The notes under the pieces are model-generated. The model saw only the letters and a list, made by a program, of their open reading frames with translations, made no database searches and was not told the DNA's origin. Positions 23,297 to 33,092 of a stretch of 64,000 bases of DNA are shown piece after piece (within the stretch, counting starts at the first letter, position 1; the number at the start of each line of letters is the position of its first letter). Origin of the DNA: Deinococcus aquiradiocola (GTDB lineage Bacteria; Deinococcota; Deinococci; Deinococcales; Deinococcaceae); contig NZ_BMOE01000003.1 of the NCBI RefSeq assembly GCF_014646915.1, forward strand, positions 310,001 through 374,000, in the 5' to 3' direction. A program made the translations under genes and the position numbers.

Positions 23297-24004
23297 TCAG
23301 TTTCGTGTGAGGCGGCGTTCGAGGTGGTCGGCGGCGGCCTGCATCTGCCCTGTGGGGTGGTCGAGGACGGGGCCGTGGCCCACGGCGAGGCGGGTGGGGT
23401 TGAGGCGCTGGAGGCGGCGGGCGCTCTGGAGTGCGGTGGGCGCGTGCCAGGTGGCGAGGGCCGGGAAGGGGAAGAGGGGTTTCAGGTCGCCGCTGACGGC
23501 GGTGCCGGTGGCGGTCTGGTAGGCGTCTCCGGCGATGAGGGTGCCGTCGCGGGTGTCGAGGTAGGCGAGGTGGCCGGGCGTGTGGCCGGGTGTGGCGACG
23601 GCGAGGAACGGTCCGATCTGGTCGCCGTCCTGGAGGGTGCGGGTGGGGGTGGTGCGGGTGGTGACGTAGCTGCCGCGCAGGGCAGCGCCGGGGAGCTGTT
23701 CGTGCGGGTCGAGGTGGCGTTCGCCGCCGAGGAAGCGGGCGTCGCGGGTTGAGACGTAGGTCTGCAGGTCGGGGTGCTGGGTGTGGAGGGTGTCGAGGTC
23801 GCTGGCGTGATCGGCGTGGGCGTGCGTGATGAGGAGTCTGGTGATGGGCAGGCCGATGAGCCGGGCGGCGTGGGTGATGGTGCGGACGCCGCTGAGGCCG
23901 GTGTCGATGGCGGTGAGGGTGTCGCCGTCGCGCAGGAGGTAGCTGTTGAAGCTGCCGAATCGGGTGAGCTGGTAGAGGTGGGGGCCGTGCTGGCGGATGC
24001 TCAT
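23297..24004 (-). CDS. MBL-fold metallo-hydrolase
   Basis: A 235-residue metallo-beta-lactamase-fold enzyme. The dinuclear zinc motif T-H-A-H-A-D-H is at residues 60-66, P-G-H-T-P-G-H lies near 144, G-D-A-Y near 167, and V-G-H-G near 213. Members hydrolyse thioesters, lactones or other esters; the substrate is not evident. It starts at the ATG 24004 after an AGGAG site. A TetR regulator is divergent and shares a palindromic control region (24047-24093), so the hydrolase is probably induced by the TetR ligand. Confidence 0.88.
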   Translation of the reverse strand: MSIRQHGPHLYQLTRFGSFNSYLLRDGDTLTAIDTGLSGVRTITHAARLIGLPITRLLITHAHADHASDLDTLHTQHPDLQTYVSTRDARFLGGERHLDPHEQLPGAALRGSYVTTRTTPTRTLQDGDQIGPFLAVATPGHTPGHLAYLDTRDGTLIAGDAYQTATGTAVSGDLKPLFPFPALATWHAPTALQSARRLQRLNPTRLAVGHGPVLDHPTGQMQAAADHLERRLTRN

Positions 24005-24046
24005 GGGGACTCCTGCGCGAACGTGAACGTCGTTCGTCTTTGTTGC

Positions 24047-24093
24047 GAACACTGTACGTCTTTGGAGACGGGTCGTCAAGACGTACAGTGTTC
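24047..24093. promoter_or_regulatory. Divergent promoters inside a 16-bp inverted-repeat operator
   Basis: GAACACTGTACGTCTT (24047-24062) is repeated in reverse complement at 24078-24093, with a 15-bp spacer. Each arm contains a TACAGT -10 box: rightward 24084-24089, 7 bases before the tetR ATG (leaderless); leftward 24056-24051, with TTGACG at 24079-24074 as -35 and a 17-bp spacing for the hydrolase. TetR bound to the repeat would block both promoters. Confidence 0.85.
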
Positions 24094-24096
24094 GGT

Positions 24097-24714
24097 ATGC
24101 CGTTCCCCGCCAAACTCAGCCGCGACACGATCCTGCAGACCGCCATGACCCTCGTCGAAGAGGGGCCACGCACGCCCGGCGAACCACCGGACGCCCCCCT
24201 CAGCCTGCGCTCCCTGGCCGACGCGCTCGGCGTACGCGCCTCCAGCCTGTACCGCCACTACGCCGACCGCGACACCCTCGACACCGCCATCGCCGACGAA
24301 GGCAGCCGCCTCCTGCTGCAGCAGCTGCAGGCCGACACACGTGCCCTCTCCCCCGAGGACGCCATGCGGCAGGCCGCCCACACGTACCTGCGCTTCGCGC
24401 ACAGCCGACCGCGCCTGTACGCCCTGATGCACGCCCCGCGCCCCCTGGCGCTCAGCCCGGAAGGACCCGGCAAGGACCTCTGGCGCGCCCTGCTGAACCT
24501 GGTCGGGCAGGTCACGGGACGCCAGGACGACACCTCCGGTGTGGTCGCGTTCTGGTGCTTCCTGCACGGCTTCGTCGCGCTGGAGGCCAGCGGACAGTTC
24601 GGCGCGAGCGGCCCAGCAGGCGGCTTCGAGCGCGGCCTGGACGCCCTGATCACCGGCCTCGCCGGGACGGGCAGCAACATAGGAGCGGGGCGCGACCCCG
24701 TCACCCTGGACTGA
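24097..24714 (+). CDS. TetR-family transcriptional regulator
   Basis: A 205-residue repressor with an N-terminal helix-turn-helix (about 10-65; L-R-S-L-A-D-A-L-G-V-R-A-S-S-L-Y-R-H-Y is the recognition region) and a larger ligand-binding domain of the TetR C-terminal type. The start ATG follows a -10 box by 7 bases and lacks a Shine-Dalgarno. It is divergent from the MBL hydrolase and convergent with recA; the intervening perfect repeat is the likely operator for both genes. Its ligand is unknown. Confidence 0.9.
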   Translation: MPFPAKLSRDTILQTAMTLVEEGPRTPGEPPDAPLSLRSLADALGVRASSLYRHYADRDTLDTAIADEGSRLLLQQLQADTRALSPEDAMRQAAHTYLRFAHSRPRLYALMHAPRPLALSPEGPGKDLWRALLNLVGQVTGRQDDTSGVVAFWCFLHGFVALEASGQFGASGPAGGFERGLDALITGLAGTGSNIGAGRDPVTLD

Positions 24715-24732
24715 GGGGAGGGGTCGCGCCCC
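24687..24732. terminator. Bidirectional terminator between tetR and recA
   Basis: GGGGCGCGACCCC (24687-24699, inside the last tetR codons) is perfectly complementary to GGGGTCGCGCCCC (24720-24732). The 13-bp stem separates convergent genes. Confidence 0.7.
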
Positions 24733-24765
24733 GCCGGACGGGGAACACGGAGGTGCGCGGGCAGG

Positions 24766-25827
<1,062 letters not shown>

Positions 25828-25867
25828 GGGTGGTCCTCCAGGGCGATGCCGGAACAGGCACCTCTTG

Positions 25868-25890
25868 ATTTATCTTATAACAGAATAATT
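25868..25890 (-). promoter_or_regulatory. AT-rich palindrome upstream of recA
   Basis: On the minus strand TTATTCTGTTATAAGATAA (25888-25870) has TTAT...ATAA ends and an internal TTATAA, in an otherwise GC-rich region. It lies about 40 bases before the recA start. It could hold the promoter (-10 TATAAG) and/or a radiation/desiccation response motif bound by DdrO, but it departs from the TTATGTCATTGACATAA consensus as I recall it, having 19 rather than 17 bases between ends. Confidence 0.45.
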
Positions 25891-25983
25891 AGGATTGTGT
25901 ATGCCAAGTGCCGAATCCGGGATGGGCCGGCCCGGACCCCTCGTCTGTGAACGCCTGACAGACCCGAGTCAGACCCGGAAGGG

Positions 25984-25989
25984 TACAGT
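25984..25989 (+). promoter_or_regulatory. Candidate -10 box for the GGDEF-EAL gene
   Basis: TACAGT lies about 60 bases before the ATG at 26049. A good -35 is not obvious. The short duplicated CAGACCCG just upstream has no clear role. Confidence 0.35.
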
Positions 25990-26048
25990 GAAGACGTGCC
26001 ACAGGGTCAACCACCACACCGGAACACCTGCCTGGCCCCGGACCCGTC

Positions 26049-29015
26049 ATGACGCCTGCCCACCCCACCGAGGCCCCCACCCCGCCCCGGGCACTGCGCG
26101 TCCTGATCGTGGACGACAGCCCCGAAGACGCCGAAATCTACACCCGACTGCTGCGGCAGGCGACCGCACACCCCCTCTCCTGCACCAGCGAGGAACTCGG
26201 CGAGGACGGCCTCGACGCCCTGCGCCGCGACCCGCCCGACTGCGTCCTGCTCGACTACAACCTGCCCGACATGACCGGCCTCGAATTCCTGAGCGTCGCC
26301 GGAACACAGACGCCCATCATCCTGATGACCGGCGTCGGCGACGAGGAGATCGCCGTGAACGCCATGAACGCCGGCGCGCAGGACTACATCGTCAAGGGGC
26401 GGCTCAAGGCACACGAACTGCTGCGGACCGTGGAGCGCGCCATCGAGAAACACCGTTTGCAGCGCGACCTGACCGACTCGCGCCTCCAGATGCAGACGGT
26501 GCTCGACAGCGTCGGCGTGAGCGTCCTGTCGCTCGGCACGGACCTGAATCTCGAATACCTCAACGAGGCCGCCCGTACCCTCCTGCACCTCCCGCCCGGC
26601 ACCCCGGCCCACCTGCGCGAACACGCCCCCTGGCTGTACGCCGCGCCCTTCGACGAGGCGTACCGGATGGTCCTCGCGACCGGGGGGCGCATGACCTTCG
26701 AGACGAGGCACCCTGAACAGCCCGTCTGGCTGGACGTACGCGTCAACCGCAGCGCGGGCGGCCTGTCCATCTCCCTCACCGACGTCACGCAGCGCCGCCT
26801 GGAAGAGGAACGCCTTCGGCTGCTGGAATCGGTGGTCGTGAACGCCCGCGAGGCCGTCGTGATCGCCGAGGCGCAGCCGACCCACCCGCCGGGTCCCAGG
26901 GTCGTGTACGTCAACGAGGCGTTCACCGACATGACCGGCTACGCGCCCGAGGAGATCGTGGGCCTCACGCCCCGCATCCTGCAGGGCCCTGCCTCGGACC
27001 GCGCCGCCCTCGACCGCATCCGGGACGGGCTCGCGCGCTGGGACAGCATCAGCGAGACGGTCCTGAACTACCGCAAGGACGGCACGCCCTTCTGGGTGCA
27101 GCTCAGCATCACGCCCGTCGCCGACCGCAGCGGCTGGTTTACGCACTGGGTGAGCGTGCAGCGCGACGTGACAGCCGAAGTGAAGCGCGAACAGCACGAG
27201 CAGGCGCGGCGCGACATCCTCGAGATGGCCGCCGAGGGCCGACCTCCGGAAGACGTGCTGACCGCCATCTGCCGCCTCGTATCCCTCGACCTCCAGACCC
27301 TGCCCGTCACCGCCTGGATCCGCAACGGCGACCTCCTCACCCTTCTCGCGAGCGAGCAGACCGACCGCGCGCAACTCCGTGACCTCGCGCACGCCCACGT
27401 GGACCGCATCGACCGTGTCGACCTGAGCCGCGATCAGGGTGCGACCGTGCGGGCCGTGAACTCCCGCGAACTCGTGGTGGTCGAGAACATCCACGCTCCG
27501 GGCGTCCAGCTCAAGGACGGCGTCGTGGCCCTGCTCGAAGAGAACGCCGTGCAGGCCATGTGGGTCTACCCGATCCTGCCGAGCCGCGCAGAGGAACGGC
27601 CGCTGGGCGTGATCTCCATCTTTCCCAGAGAGGCGCGCAGGCCCACCCCGGCCGAACTCGTGGCGCTCGCGGACGCGGCCGGCCTCGCCACGCTGATCCT
27701 CGAACGGTCGGCCGCGCTCGGTGAGATGCAGCGCCTCGCCCTGCACGACAGTCTCACCGGCCTCCCCAACCGCCCCCTGTACCTCGAACTGCTCACGCAG
27801 GCCATCCACGCCACCTCACGCGATCACGCCCGCGTCGCGGTCGGCCTGCTGGACCTCGACCGCTTCAAGACCATCAACGACACGCTCGGCCACACCGCCG
27901 GTGACCGCCTGCTCGTGCAGGTCGCCCGGCGCCTCACCGGGACCTTCCGTCCCACCGACACCATCGCCCGTATGGGCGGCGACGAGTTCACGTTCATCCT
28001 GCCGTTCAGCAGCGACCCGGCCGTATTCCAGGAGCGCATCGCGAAGCACCTGCACGCGTGCTTCGACCGGCCCTTCGACCTGAACGGCCAGGAGGTCTTC
28101 GTGAGTGCCAGCCTGGGGCTCGCGTTCACGCCCGACCACGGCCGCGACCCGGAACAGCTGCTCAGCGCGGCGGACCTCGCCATGTACCACGCCAAACGCA
28201 CCGGCACGCACGTCGCCACATACCAGCCGGACCTGCTGCGGCAGGACACGGCCGTCATCTCGCTGGAAGCGGACCTGTACCGCGCCCAGGAACGCGGTGA
28301 GCTCGAACTGTTTCACCAGCCGATCGTGCACGCGCAGACCCGCGCGCTCGTCGGCACGGAAGCCCTCATCCGCTGGCACCACCCGCGCCTGGGCCTTGTG
28401 AGCCCCGCACAGTTCATTCCGCTCGCCGAGAGCACCGGATTGATCCTGACGATCGGCGCGTGGGTGTTGCGGCAAGCCTGCATGCATCTCGCGGAGTGGC
28501 ACCGCACGCACCCGCACCTGAGCGTCAGCGTGAACCTCAGCCCCCGGCAGTTCTGGCAGCCGGACCTGATCGGCACGGTACGGGACGCGCTGGAAGTGAG
28601 CGGCATTCCGCCTGAAGCGCTGATCCTGGAGATCACTGAGGGCGTCCTGATGGACATCCCGGACGCCGAGGCGACCCTGCGCGCCCTGCGCGATCTGGGC
28701 GTGCGGCTCGCCCTCGACGACTTCGGGACCGGGTACAGCAGTCTGTCGTACCTGCGGCGCTTTCCGCTCACGTCCCTGAAGATCGACCGGTCCTTCATGG
28801 ATGGCGTCACCGGCGACGACCAGGGCACGCCCGAGAACGTGGTACGGGCCGTGATGCTGCTCGCGCACGCCCTGGGCCTCTCCGTGACGTCCGAAGGTGT
28901 GGAGAACGAAGCGCAGGCGAACTTCATCCGCAGCGTGAACGGCGAACTGCTGCAGGGCTACCTGTTCAGCCGCCCGCTGCCGGTGCAGGACCTGACCGAC
29001 ACCTTTCTGCGCTGA
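26049..29015 (+). CDS. Response regulator with PAS, GGDEF and EAL domains
   Basis: A 988-residue cytosolic signalling protein. Order of domains: receiver (about 15-130; phosphoacceptor Asp in V-L-L-D-Y-N-L-P-D near 67), one or two PAS regions (about 150-390; Y-V-N-E-A-F-T-D-M-T-G-Y), a GAF-like stretch (about 390-555), GGDEF (643-647 intact, with R-P-T-D inhibitory site five residues before it), and EAL (E-A-L at 771-773, D-D-F-G-T-G-Y-S-S near 890). Both domain motifs are intact, so the protein could make or break cyclic-di-GMP; which dominates is not predictable. No histidine kinase partner is adjacent. It is convergent with another diguanylate cyclase. Confidence 0.92.
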   Translation: MTPAHPTEAPTPPRALRVLIVDDSPEDAEIYTRLLRQATAHPLSCTSEELGEDGLDALRRDPPDCVLLDYNLPDMTGLEFLSVAGTQTPIILMTGVGDEEIAVNAMNAGAQDYIVKGRLKAHELLRTVERAIEKHRLQRDLTDSRLQMQTVLDSVGVSVLSLGTDLNLEYLNEAARTLLHLPPGTPAHLREHAPWLYAAPFDEAYRMVLATGGRMTFETRHPEQPVWLDVRVNRSAGGLSISLTDVTQRRLEEERLRLLESVVVNAREAVVIAEAQPTHPPGPRVVYVNEAFTDMTGYAPEEIVGLTPRILQGPASDRAALDRIRDGLARWDSISETVLNYRKDGTPFWVQLSITPVADRSGWFTHWVSVQRDVTAEVKREQHEQARRDILEMAAEGRPPEDVLTAICRLVSLDLQTLPVTAWIRNGDLLTLLASEQTDRAQLRDLAHAHVDRIDRVDLSRDQGATVRAVNSRELVVVENIHAPGVQLKDGVVALLEENAVQAMWVYPILPSRAEERPLGVISIFPREARRPTPAELVALADAAGLATLILERSAALGEMQRLALHDSLTGLPNRPLYLELLTQAIHATSRDHARVAVGLLDLDRFKTINDTLGHTAGDRLLVQVARRLTGTFRPTDTIARMGGDEFTFILPFSSDPAVFQERIAKHLHACFDRPFDLNGQEVFVSASLGLAFTPDHGRDPEQLLSAADLAMYHAKRTGTHVATYQPDLLRQDTAVISLEADLYRAQERGELELFHQPIVHAQTRALVGTEALIRWHHPRLGLVSPAQFIPLAESTGLILTIGAWVLRQACMHLAEWHRTHPHLSVSVNLSPRQFWQPDLIGTVRDALEVSGIPPEALILEITEGVLMDIPDAEATLRALRDLGVRLALDDFGTGYSSLSYLRRFPLTSLKIDRSFMDGVTGDDQGTPENVVRAVMLLAHALGLSVTSEGVENEAQANFIRSVNGELLQGYLFSRPLPVQDLTDTFLR

Positions 29016-29073
29016 ACGGGTGCGGGCGCCTGGCCGAAGTCCTGCCCCGCCGCTGCGCCGCGGTGATCCGCGT

Positions 29074-31542
29074 TCAGGGGCGGCCCGGGTCCTGGCGGGC
29101 CAGCCGGTGCTGCTGCTTCTGCCGGTACATGCGTTCGTCCGCACGGCGCATCAGGGCGTCCGCCTGCAGTTCCTCCTGCAGCGCGAACGCGATCCCGGCG
29201 CTGGCGTCCACGTTCGTGAAGCCCTCCAGGCGCGTGCGTCCCACCGCACGGCGGACCCGCATCTCCAGCGTCTCCTGCGCCTCCATTCCGGCCCGCACGA
29301 GGATCGCGGCGTACTCGTCGCCGCCCAGGCGGTACACGCGGTCCTCGCCGCGCAGGCTCTGCGTGAGAGTACGTGCGAAGGTCGCGAGGAGCGCGTCCCC
29401 ACGGTCGTGACCCTCGTGGTCGTTCACCTGTTTCAGGCCGTCGAGGTCGATCATGAGCAGCCCGAACGGTTCGCCGCTGCGGCGGGTGCGGTCCAGTTCG
29501 TTCTGCAGGTCGCGCTCGAACGCCCGGCGGTTCCCGAGGCCCGTCAGGGCGTCCACCAGGGCCGCTTCCTCCAGCAGCGCGACGTACTGGCGGCGCTCCA
29601 GGTTCAGCTGGATGCTGCGTGCCGCCGACTCGAAGAGCGCGCGGTCCTCCTGCGTCCACGGGCGCAGCTTCTCGCGGCGGATGGCGACCATGATGTGCCC
29701 CACTCCACTCATGCCGGGCAGCGGCAGGAACGCCACGCTGCGGACGCCGCCCTCCAGCAGGCCGGGCAGGGCGGTCGGCAGGGCCGCGTAGTCGTCGAGG
29801 TACACGGCCCGCTGTTCGGTCACGGCGCGCCAGACCATGCCCTGGCCGCGCTGCACGCCCGCCTCCATGGCGGCGCGGAAGGCGCCCTCGTTGGCGGTGC
29901 GCCGCCCGCTGTCCCAGGAAGTCTGCAGGTCGATGCTGTGTTCGCTCACGCGCGCCAGTCCCCACCAGTCCACATCCGCGCACTGCCCGACGATGGCGGC
30001 GGCCTTCAGGGACGCGGCCTCGGGCGTGAGGTCCTGGTTGCTGAGGAGAGACACCTGCAGCAGCGCGTCCGTGTACGTGGCGGCGCGCTGCAGGGCCTGC
30101 TCCGCGAGCCGTTCGCGCGTGACGTCCTGCACGATGCTGATGCCGAGCGGTCCACCGTGCGCGGCCGTGCCGGGCAGCGCGTCGGAGGTGGGGAGCGGCA
30201 GGGTACGCAGCAGGTACACGCGTCCGGCGGCGCGGATCTCGCGCTCGCAGGTACGTCCGGTGAGGGCCATGGCATAGTCGGCCTCGATCTGCTCGGCGAT
30301 CCACGGGGGAAACAGGTCCGAGGGTCGGCGGCCCTGCATCATTTCGGGGCGCAGGTTCACCTGGGCGAGGCCCCGGCCGTCCACCAGGGTGTAGCGCGAG
30401 TCGGCACCGAAGAGCATGAGCGCGCCGTCCGGGAAGTTCGCGGCGAGCGTGCGGTACAGGCGCTCGCGTTCCTGCAGGCGCTGTTCGGCGTGCAGGCGGT
30501 CCGTGAGGTCCGTGACGACGGCGATGCTGCCTTTTCCGTTCGGCAGGTCGTGCGGGACCACGACCGCCATGACGTGCACGGCCCGCCCGTCCCGGTGGCG
30601 GTACGTGTGCGTGATCGTCCTGTGCCCTTCGAGGGGGACGGCCATTGCCGTCACGAAGTCCGCGCGGTCCTGCGGGTCGAGCAGGTCGAGCGGGCTGAGG
30701 TGCCGCAGTTCGTCGGGCGTGTACCCGCACAGGTGCGTGAAGGCGGGATTCACGTAACTGAAGCGGTGGTCCGGGCCGGTCACCGCCAGTCCCTGCCCCA
30801 TCAGGTCCATCAGCTGCCGCGCGAAGTTGCGTTCCTGTTCGAGGGCCAGGAAGGTCCGGTCCTGACGGCGGATCAGTGGCAGCAGCACGCCGAACCCCAC
30901 GGCGACCAGGGCGAGGAGCGTCAGCGTCAGCGAGATGCGCTGCGTGGTGTCGAGCTGACCGAGGCGTTCGGTCGTCCAGCGCACCTCGATGTCCACCACG
31001 GCGTCCAGGGCGGGCGGCAGCGGCCCGCGCGCCGCCTGCACGAGGTACTGCAGGTCGGTGTTCCCTGTCGTGAGGGCCGCGTCGGGCACGGCGATCAGGG
31101 CGCGGGCGGCCTCCAGGTAGCGCCGCACCTGACTGTCGAGGGCCGACGGTCCGAAGTACAGGTCACGGATGTCCTGCGTGGCCGGGAACCCGCCGTACAG
31201 TTCGGCTTTCGGGTCGCTGAGCTGCGCGTGGTCTGCGGTCATGTCGTCCACCGCGACCTGCAGTTCCTGGCGCAGCGTGTCGCGGGCGGGACCGGGCGGC
31301 TGGATCAGCAGGCTCTGTGCGAGCGCGGCGATCCGCTGGGTGTGCAGGCCCTGCCGGGCCGCGAGGTTGATGACCTGTCCCTCGTGCTGCTGCGCCTGAA
31401 TGCCGCGCGACATGGTGACGTAAGAGAGGACCGCGCACAGCCCGATCAGCACGAGGACCAGCACCGCCGTCTGCGTGAGCACGATCCGGCGGACCCGGCT
31501 GGACGCCTGAATGTGGGGGGGAGTCTGTGCGGCCCAGGGCAT
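29074..31542 (-). CDS. Membrane PAS-GAF diguanylate cyclase
   Basis: An 822-residue membrane-anchored diguanylate cyclase. A first transmembrane helix (about 22-42), a helical periplasmic sensor region of about 165 residues (CHASE/PilJ-like) and a second helix (about 207-227) are followed by two PAS domains (Y-V-N-P-A-F-T-H-L-C-G-Y near 268), a GAF domain (about 500-650) and a C-terminal GGDEF domain with G-G-D-E-Y at 740-744. The inhibitory R-G-E-D lies 5 residues upstream. There is no EAL domain. It would raise cyclic-di-GMP in response to an external or redox signal and faces the GGDEF-EAL protein across a 58-base gap. Confidence 0.9.
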   Translation of the reverse strand: MPWAAQTPPHIQASSRVRRIVLTQTAVLVLVLIGLCAVLSYVTMSRGIQAQQHEGQVINLAARQGLHTQRIAALAQSLLIQPPGPARDTLRQELQVAVDDMTADHAQLSDPKAELYGGFPATQDIRDLYFGPSALDSQVRRYLEAARALIAVPDAALTTGNTDLQYLVQAARGPLPPALDAVVDIEVRWTTERLGQLDTTQRISLTLTLLALVAVGFGVLLPLIRRQDRTFLALEQERNFARQLMDLMGQGLAVTGPDHRFSYVNPAFTHLCGYTPDELRHLSPLDLLDPQDRADFVTAMAVPLEGHRTITHTYRHRDGRAVHVMAVVVPHDLPNGKGSIAVVTDLTDRLHAEQRLQERERLYRTLAANFPDGALMLFGADSRYTLVDGRGLAQVNLRPEMMQGRRPSDLFPPWIAEQIEADYAMALTGRTCEREIRAAGRVYLLRTLPLPTSDALPGTAAHGGPLGISIVQDVTRERLAEQALQRAATYTDALLQVSLLSNQDLTPEAASLKAAAIVGQCADVDWWGLARVSEHSIDLQTSWDSGRRTANEGAFRAAMEAGVQRGQGMVWRAVTEQRAVYLDDYAALPTALPGLLEGGVRSVAFLPLPGMSGVGHIMVAIRREKLRPWTQEDRALFESAARSIQLNLERRQYVALLEEAALVDALTGLGNRRAFERDLQNELDRTRRSGEPFGLLMIDLDGLKQVNDHEGHDRGDALLATFARTLTQSLRGEDRVYRLGGDEYAAILVRAGMEAQETLEMRVRRAVGRTRLEGFTNVDASAGIAFALQEELQADALMRRADERMYRQKQQHRLARQDPGRP

Positions 31543-31866
31543 TCAGCGCCGTCCTGAGGCGGGGCAGGCAGAGTCTGCCCGTTGCCCGGAAGGTTCGGTG
31601 TCGCTGGTCATGGTGAGGCTCACGGTACGCCTCCGGGTGTGACAGTGGACTGACACGGCGTCCATTCCGGACGGCTTCATGTTACGTGTGTACACACGCG
31701 TACACACGTACACGTCTAAACGCTTCCTGAAGGTCAGGACGTGCCTCTGCCCAGTCAGGCGGCACAGTCTCGCCCACGAACGGAGGTACGATCAGACCCG
31801 GAACAGGTTTCGGAGCGAAGCCGCCACACACACGCCGCCGGGCCACGCGCCCGGCCAGGGAGAACC
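31543..31866. other. 324-base divergent intergenic region with palindromic GTGTACAC block
   Basis: Between the diguanylate cyclase and transaldolase starts. At 31685-31698 the sequence CGTGTGTACACACG is a perfect palindrome, followed by CGTACACACGTACACG (31699-31714), so GTACAC recurs several times. TACGAT at 31797-31802 is a candidate -10 for transaldolase. No gene is visible; the palindrome block may be an operator for one or both genes. Confidence 0.5.
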
Positions 31867-32796
31867 ATGAACAAACTCGAACAGCTGCGCGAGATGTCCG
31901 TCGTCGTCGCCGACACCGGCGACATCGAAGCCATCCGCAAGTTCCAGCCCCGCGACTGCACCACCAACCCCTCCCTCATCCTCAAGGCCGCGCAGCTGCC
32001 CGGCTACGCCTCCCTCGTCCGCGAACTCCTCGACGCGGCCCCCAAGGACGGCGACCCGGAAGCGGTCCTCGACAGGCTGACCGTCCGCATCGGCACGGAG
32101 CTCACCAAGATCGTGCCCGGCGACGTCTCCACCGAAGTGGACGCCCGCCTGTCCTTCGACAAGGACGCCATGGTCGCCAAGGCCCGCCACCTCATCAAAC
32201 TGTACGAGGAGCAGGGCGTCGGCAAGGACCGCATCCTCATCAAGCTCGCCACCACCTGGGAAGGCGTGCAGGCGGCCAAGGAGCTCCTCAAGGACGGCAT
32301 CCGCTGCAACCTCACGCTGGTCTTCAGCCTCGAACAGGCCGTCGCGTGCGCCCAGGCGGGCGTGTTCCTGATCTCGCCCTTCGTGGGCCGCATCACCGAC
32401 TGGTACAAGAAGGCGCAGGGCGTCGAGAGCTTCCCGATCAGCGAGGACCCCGGCGTGCAGTCTGTCCGCAAGATCTACGCGCACTTTAAGGCGCACGGCT
32501 ACCAGACGGTCGTGATGGGCGCGTCCTTCCGCAGTGCCGCGCAGGTCGAAGCGCTCGCCGGCTGCGACCGCCTCACCGTCAGCCCGCAGCTCCTCGCGGA
32601 CCTCGCCGCCGACGAAGGCACCCTGGAACGCCAGCTGAACCCCAGCGAAGGCCACGAGCAGGAAAGCGAACTGACCGAAGCGCAGTTCCGCTGGGCGCTC
32701 GCCGCGAACCCCATGGCGAACGAGAAGCTCGCCGAGGGCATCGTCGCGTTCCACAACGACACCGAGAAGCTGCGCGCCCTGCTCGCCAACTTCTGA
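31867..32796 (+). CDS. tal: Transaldolase (TalB type)
   Basis: A 309-residue transaldolase, which moves a dihydroxyacetone unit between sedoheptulose-7-phosphate and glyceraldehyde-3-phosphate in the non-oxidative pentose phosphate pathway. The Schiff-base Lys is in I-L-I-K-L-A-T-T-W-E-G (about 132). Other markers are the N-terminal T-T-N-P-S-L and C-N-L-T-L-V-F-S near 170. An AGGGAGAACC ribosome site precedes the ATG. Immediately after the stop begins copy C of the interspersed element. Confidence 0.95.
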   Translation: MNKLEQLREMSVVVADTGDIEAIRKFQPRDCTTNPSLILKAAQLPGYASLVRELLDAAPKDGDPEAVLDRLTVRIGTELTKIVPGDVSTEVDARLSFDKDAMVAKARHLIKLYEEQGVGKDRILIKLATTWEGVQAAKELLKDGIRCNLTLVFSLEQAVACAQAGVFLISPFVGRITDWYKKAQGVESFPISEDPGVQSVRKIYAHFKAHGYQTVVMGASFRSAAQVEALAGCDRLTVSPQLLADLAADEGTLERQLNPSEGHEQESELTEAQFRWALAANPMANEKLAEGIVAFHNDTEKLRALLANF

Positions 32797-32922
32797 TACG
32801 ATTTTGAGCTGAACTTTTGGAGTTCAGCCGAGCGAAGCGAGCACCAACGAGTACGGTTTTGAGGAGGTGGAAGGGATGTCGGTGCTGTTCCCGGCATCCC
32901 TGGAATCGGATCAAAACCGTAT
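32796..32922 (-). repeat. Interspersed 127-bp palindromic element, copy C
   Basis: Same family as copy A, in reverse orientation. It begins at the last base of the transaldolase stop codon (TGA then TACGATTTTGA) and ends TCAAAACCGTAT at 32922. The left end has one change from the consensus. The GCTGAAC-side hairpin is the first structure an RNA polymerase leaving tal would copy. Confidence 0.9.
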
Positions 32923-32990
32923 GCACCGCACACGGCAGGGAGACTCCACTTCCTGCTGACGACAGCGCCGAACGAGCACGAATGCGGCCG

Positions 32991-33016
32991 GGCCGGACCT
33001 CTTACGGGGTCCGGCC
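32991..33016 (+). terminator. Hairpin terminator between tal and the hydrolase
   Basis: GGCCGGACC (32991-32999) and GGTCCGGCC (33008-33016) form a 9-bp perfect stem followed by TCTCATCTT, about 195 bases after tal and downstream of copy C. It also lies between convergent genes. Confidence 0.65.
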
Positions 33017-33092
33017 TCTCATCTTGCCCGGGGCGGGTGCTCGCCGTTCCAGTCGCGTCAGGCGCGGCGTCAGCGGCTGACCGCCCCTACGG

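Noticed and set aside
25870..25888. A canonical radiation/desiccation response motif at recA
   Set aside because: The palindrome has two extra bases between its TTAT/ATAA ends and poor match in the centre, so I list it only as an AT-rich candidate site.
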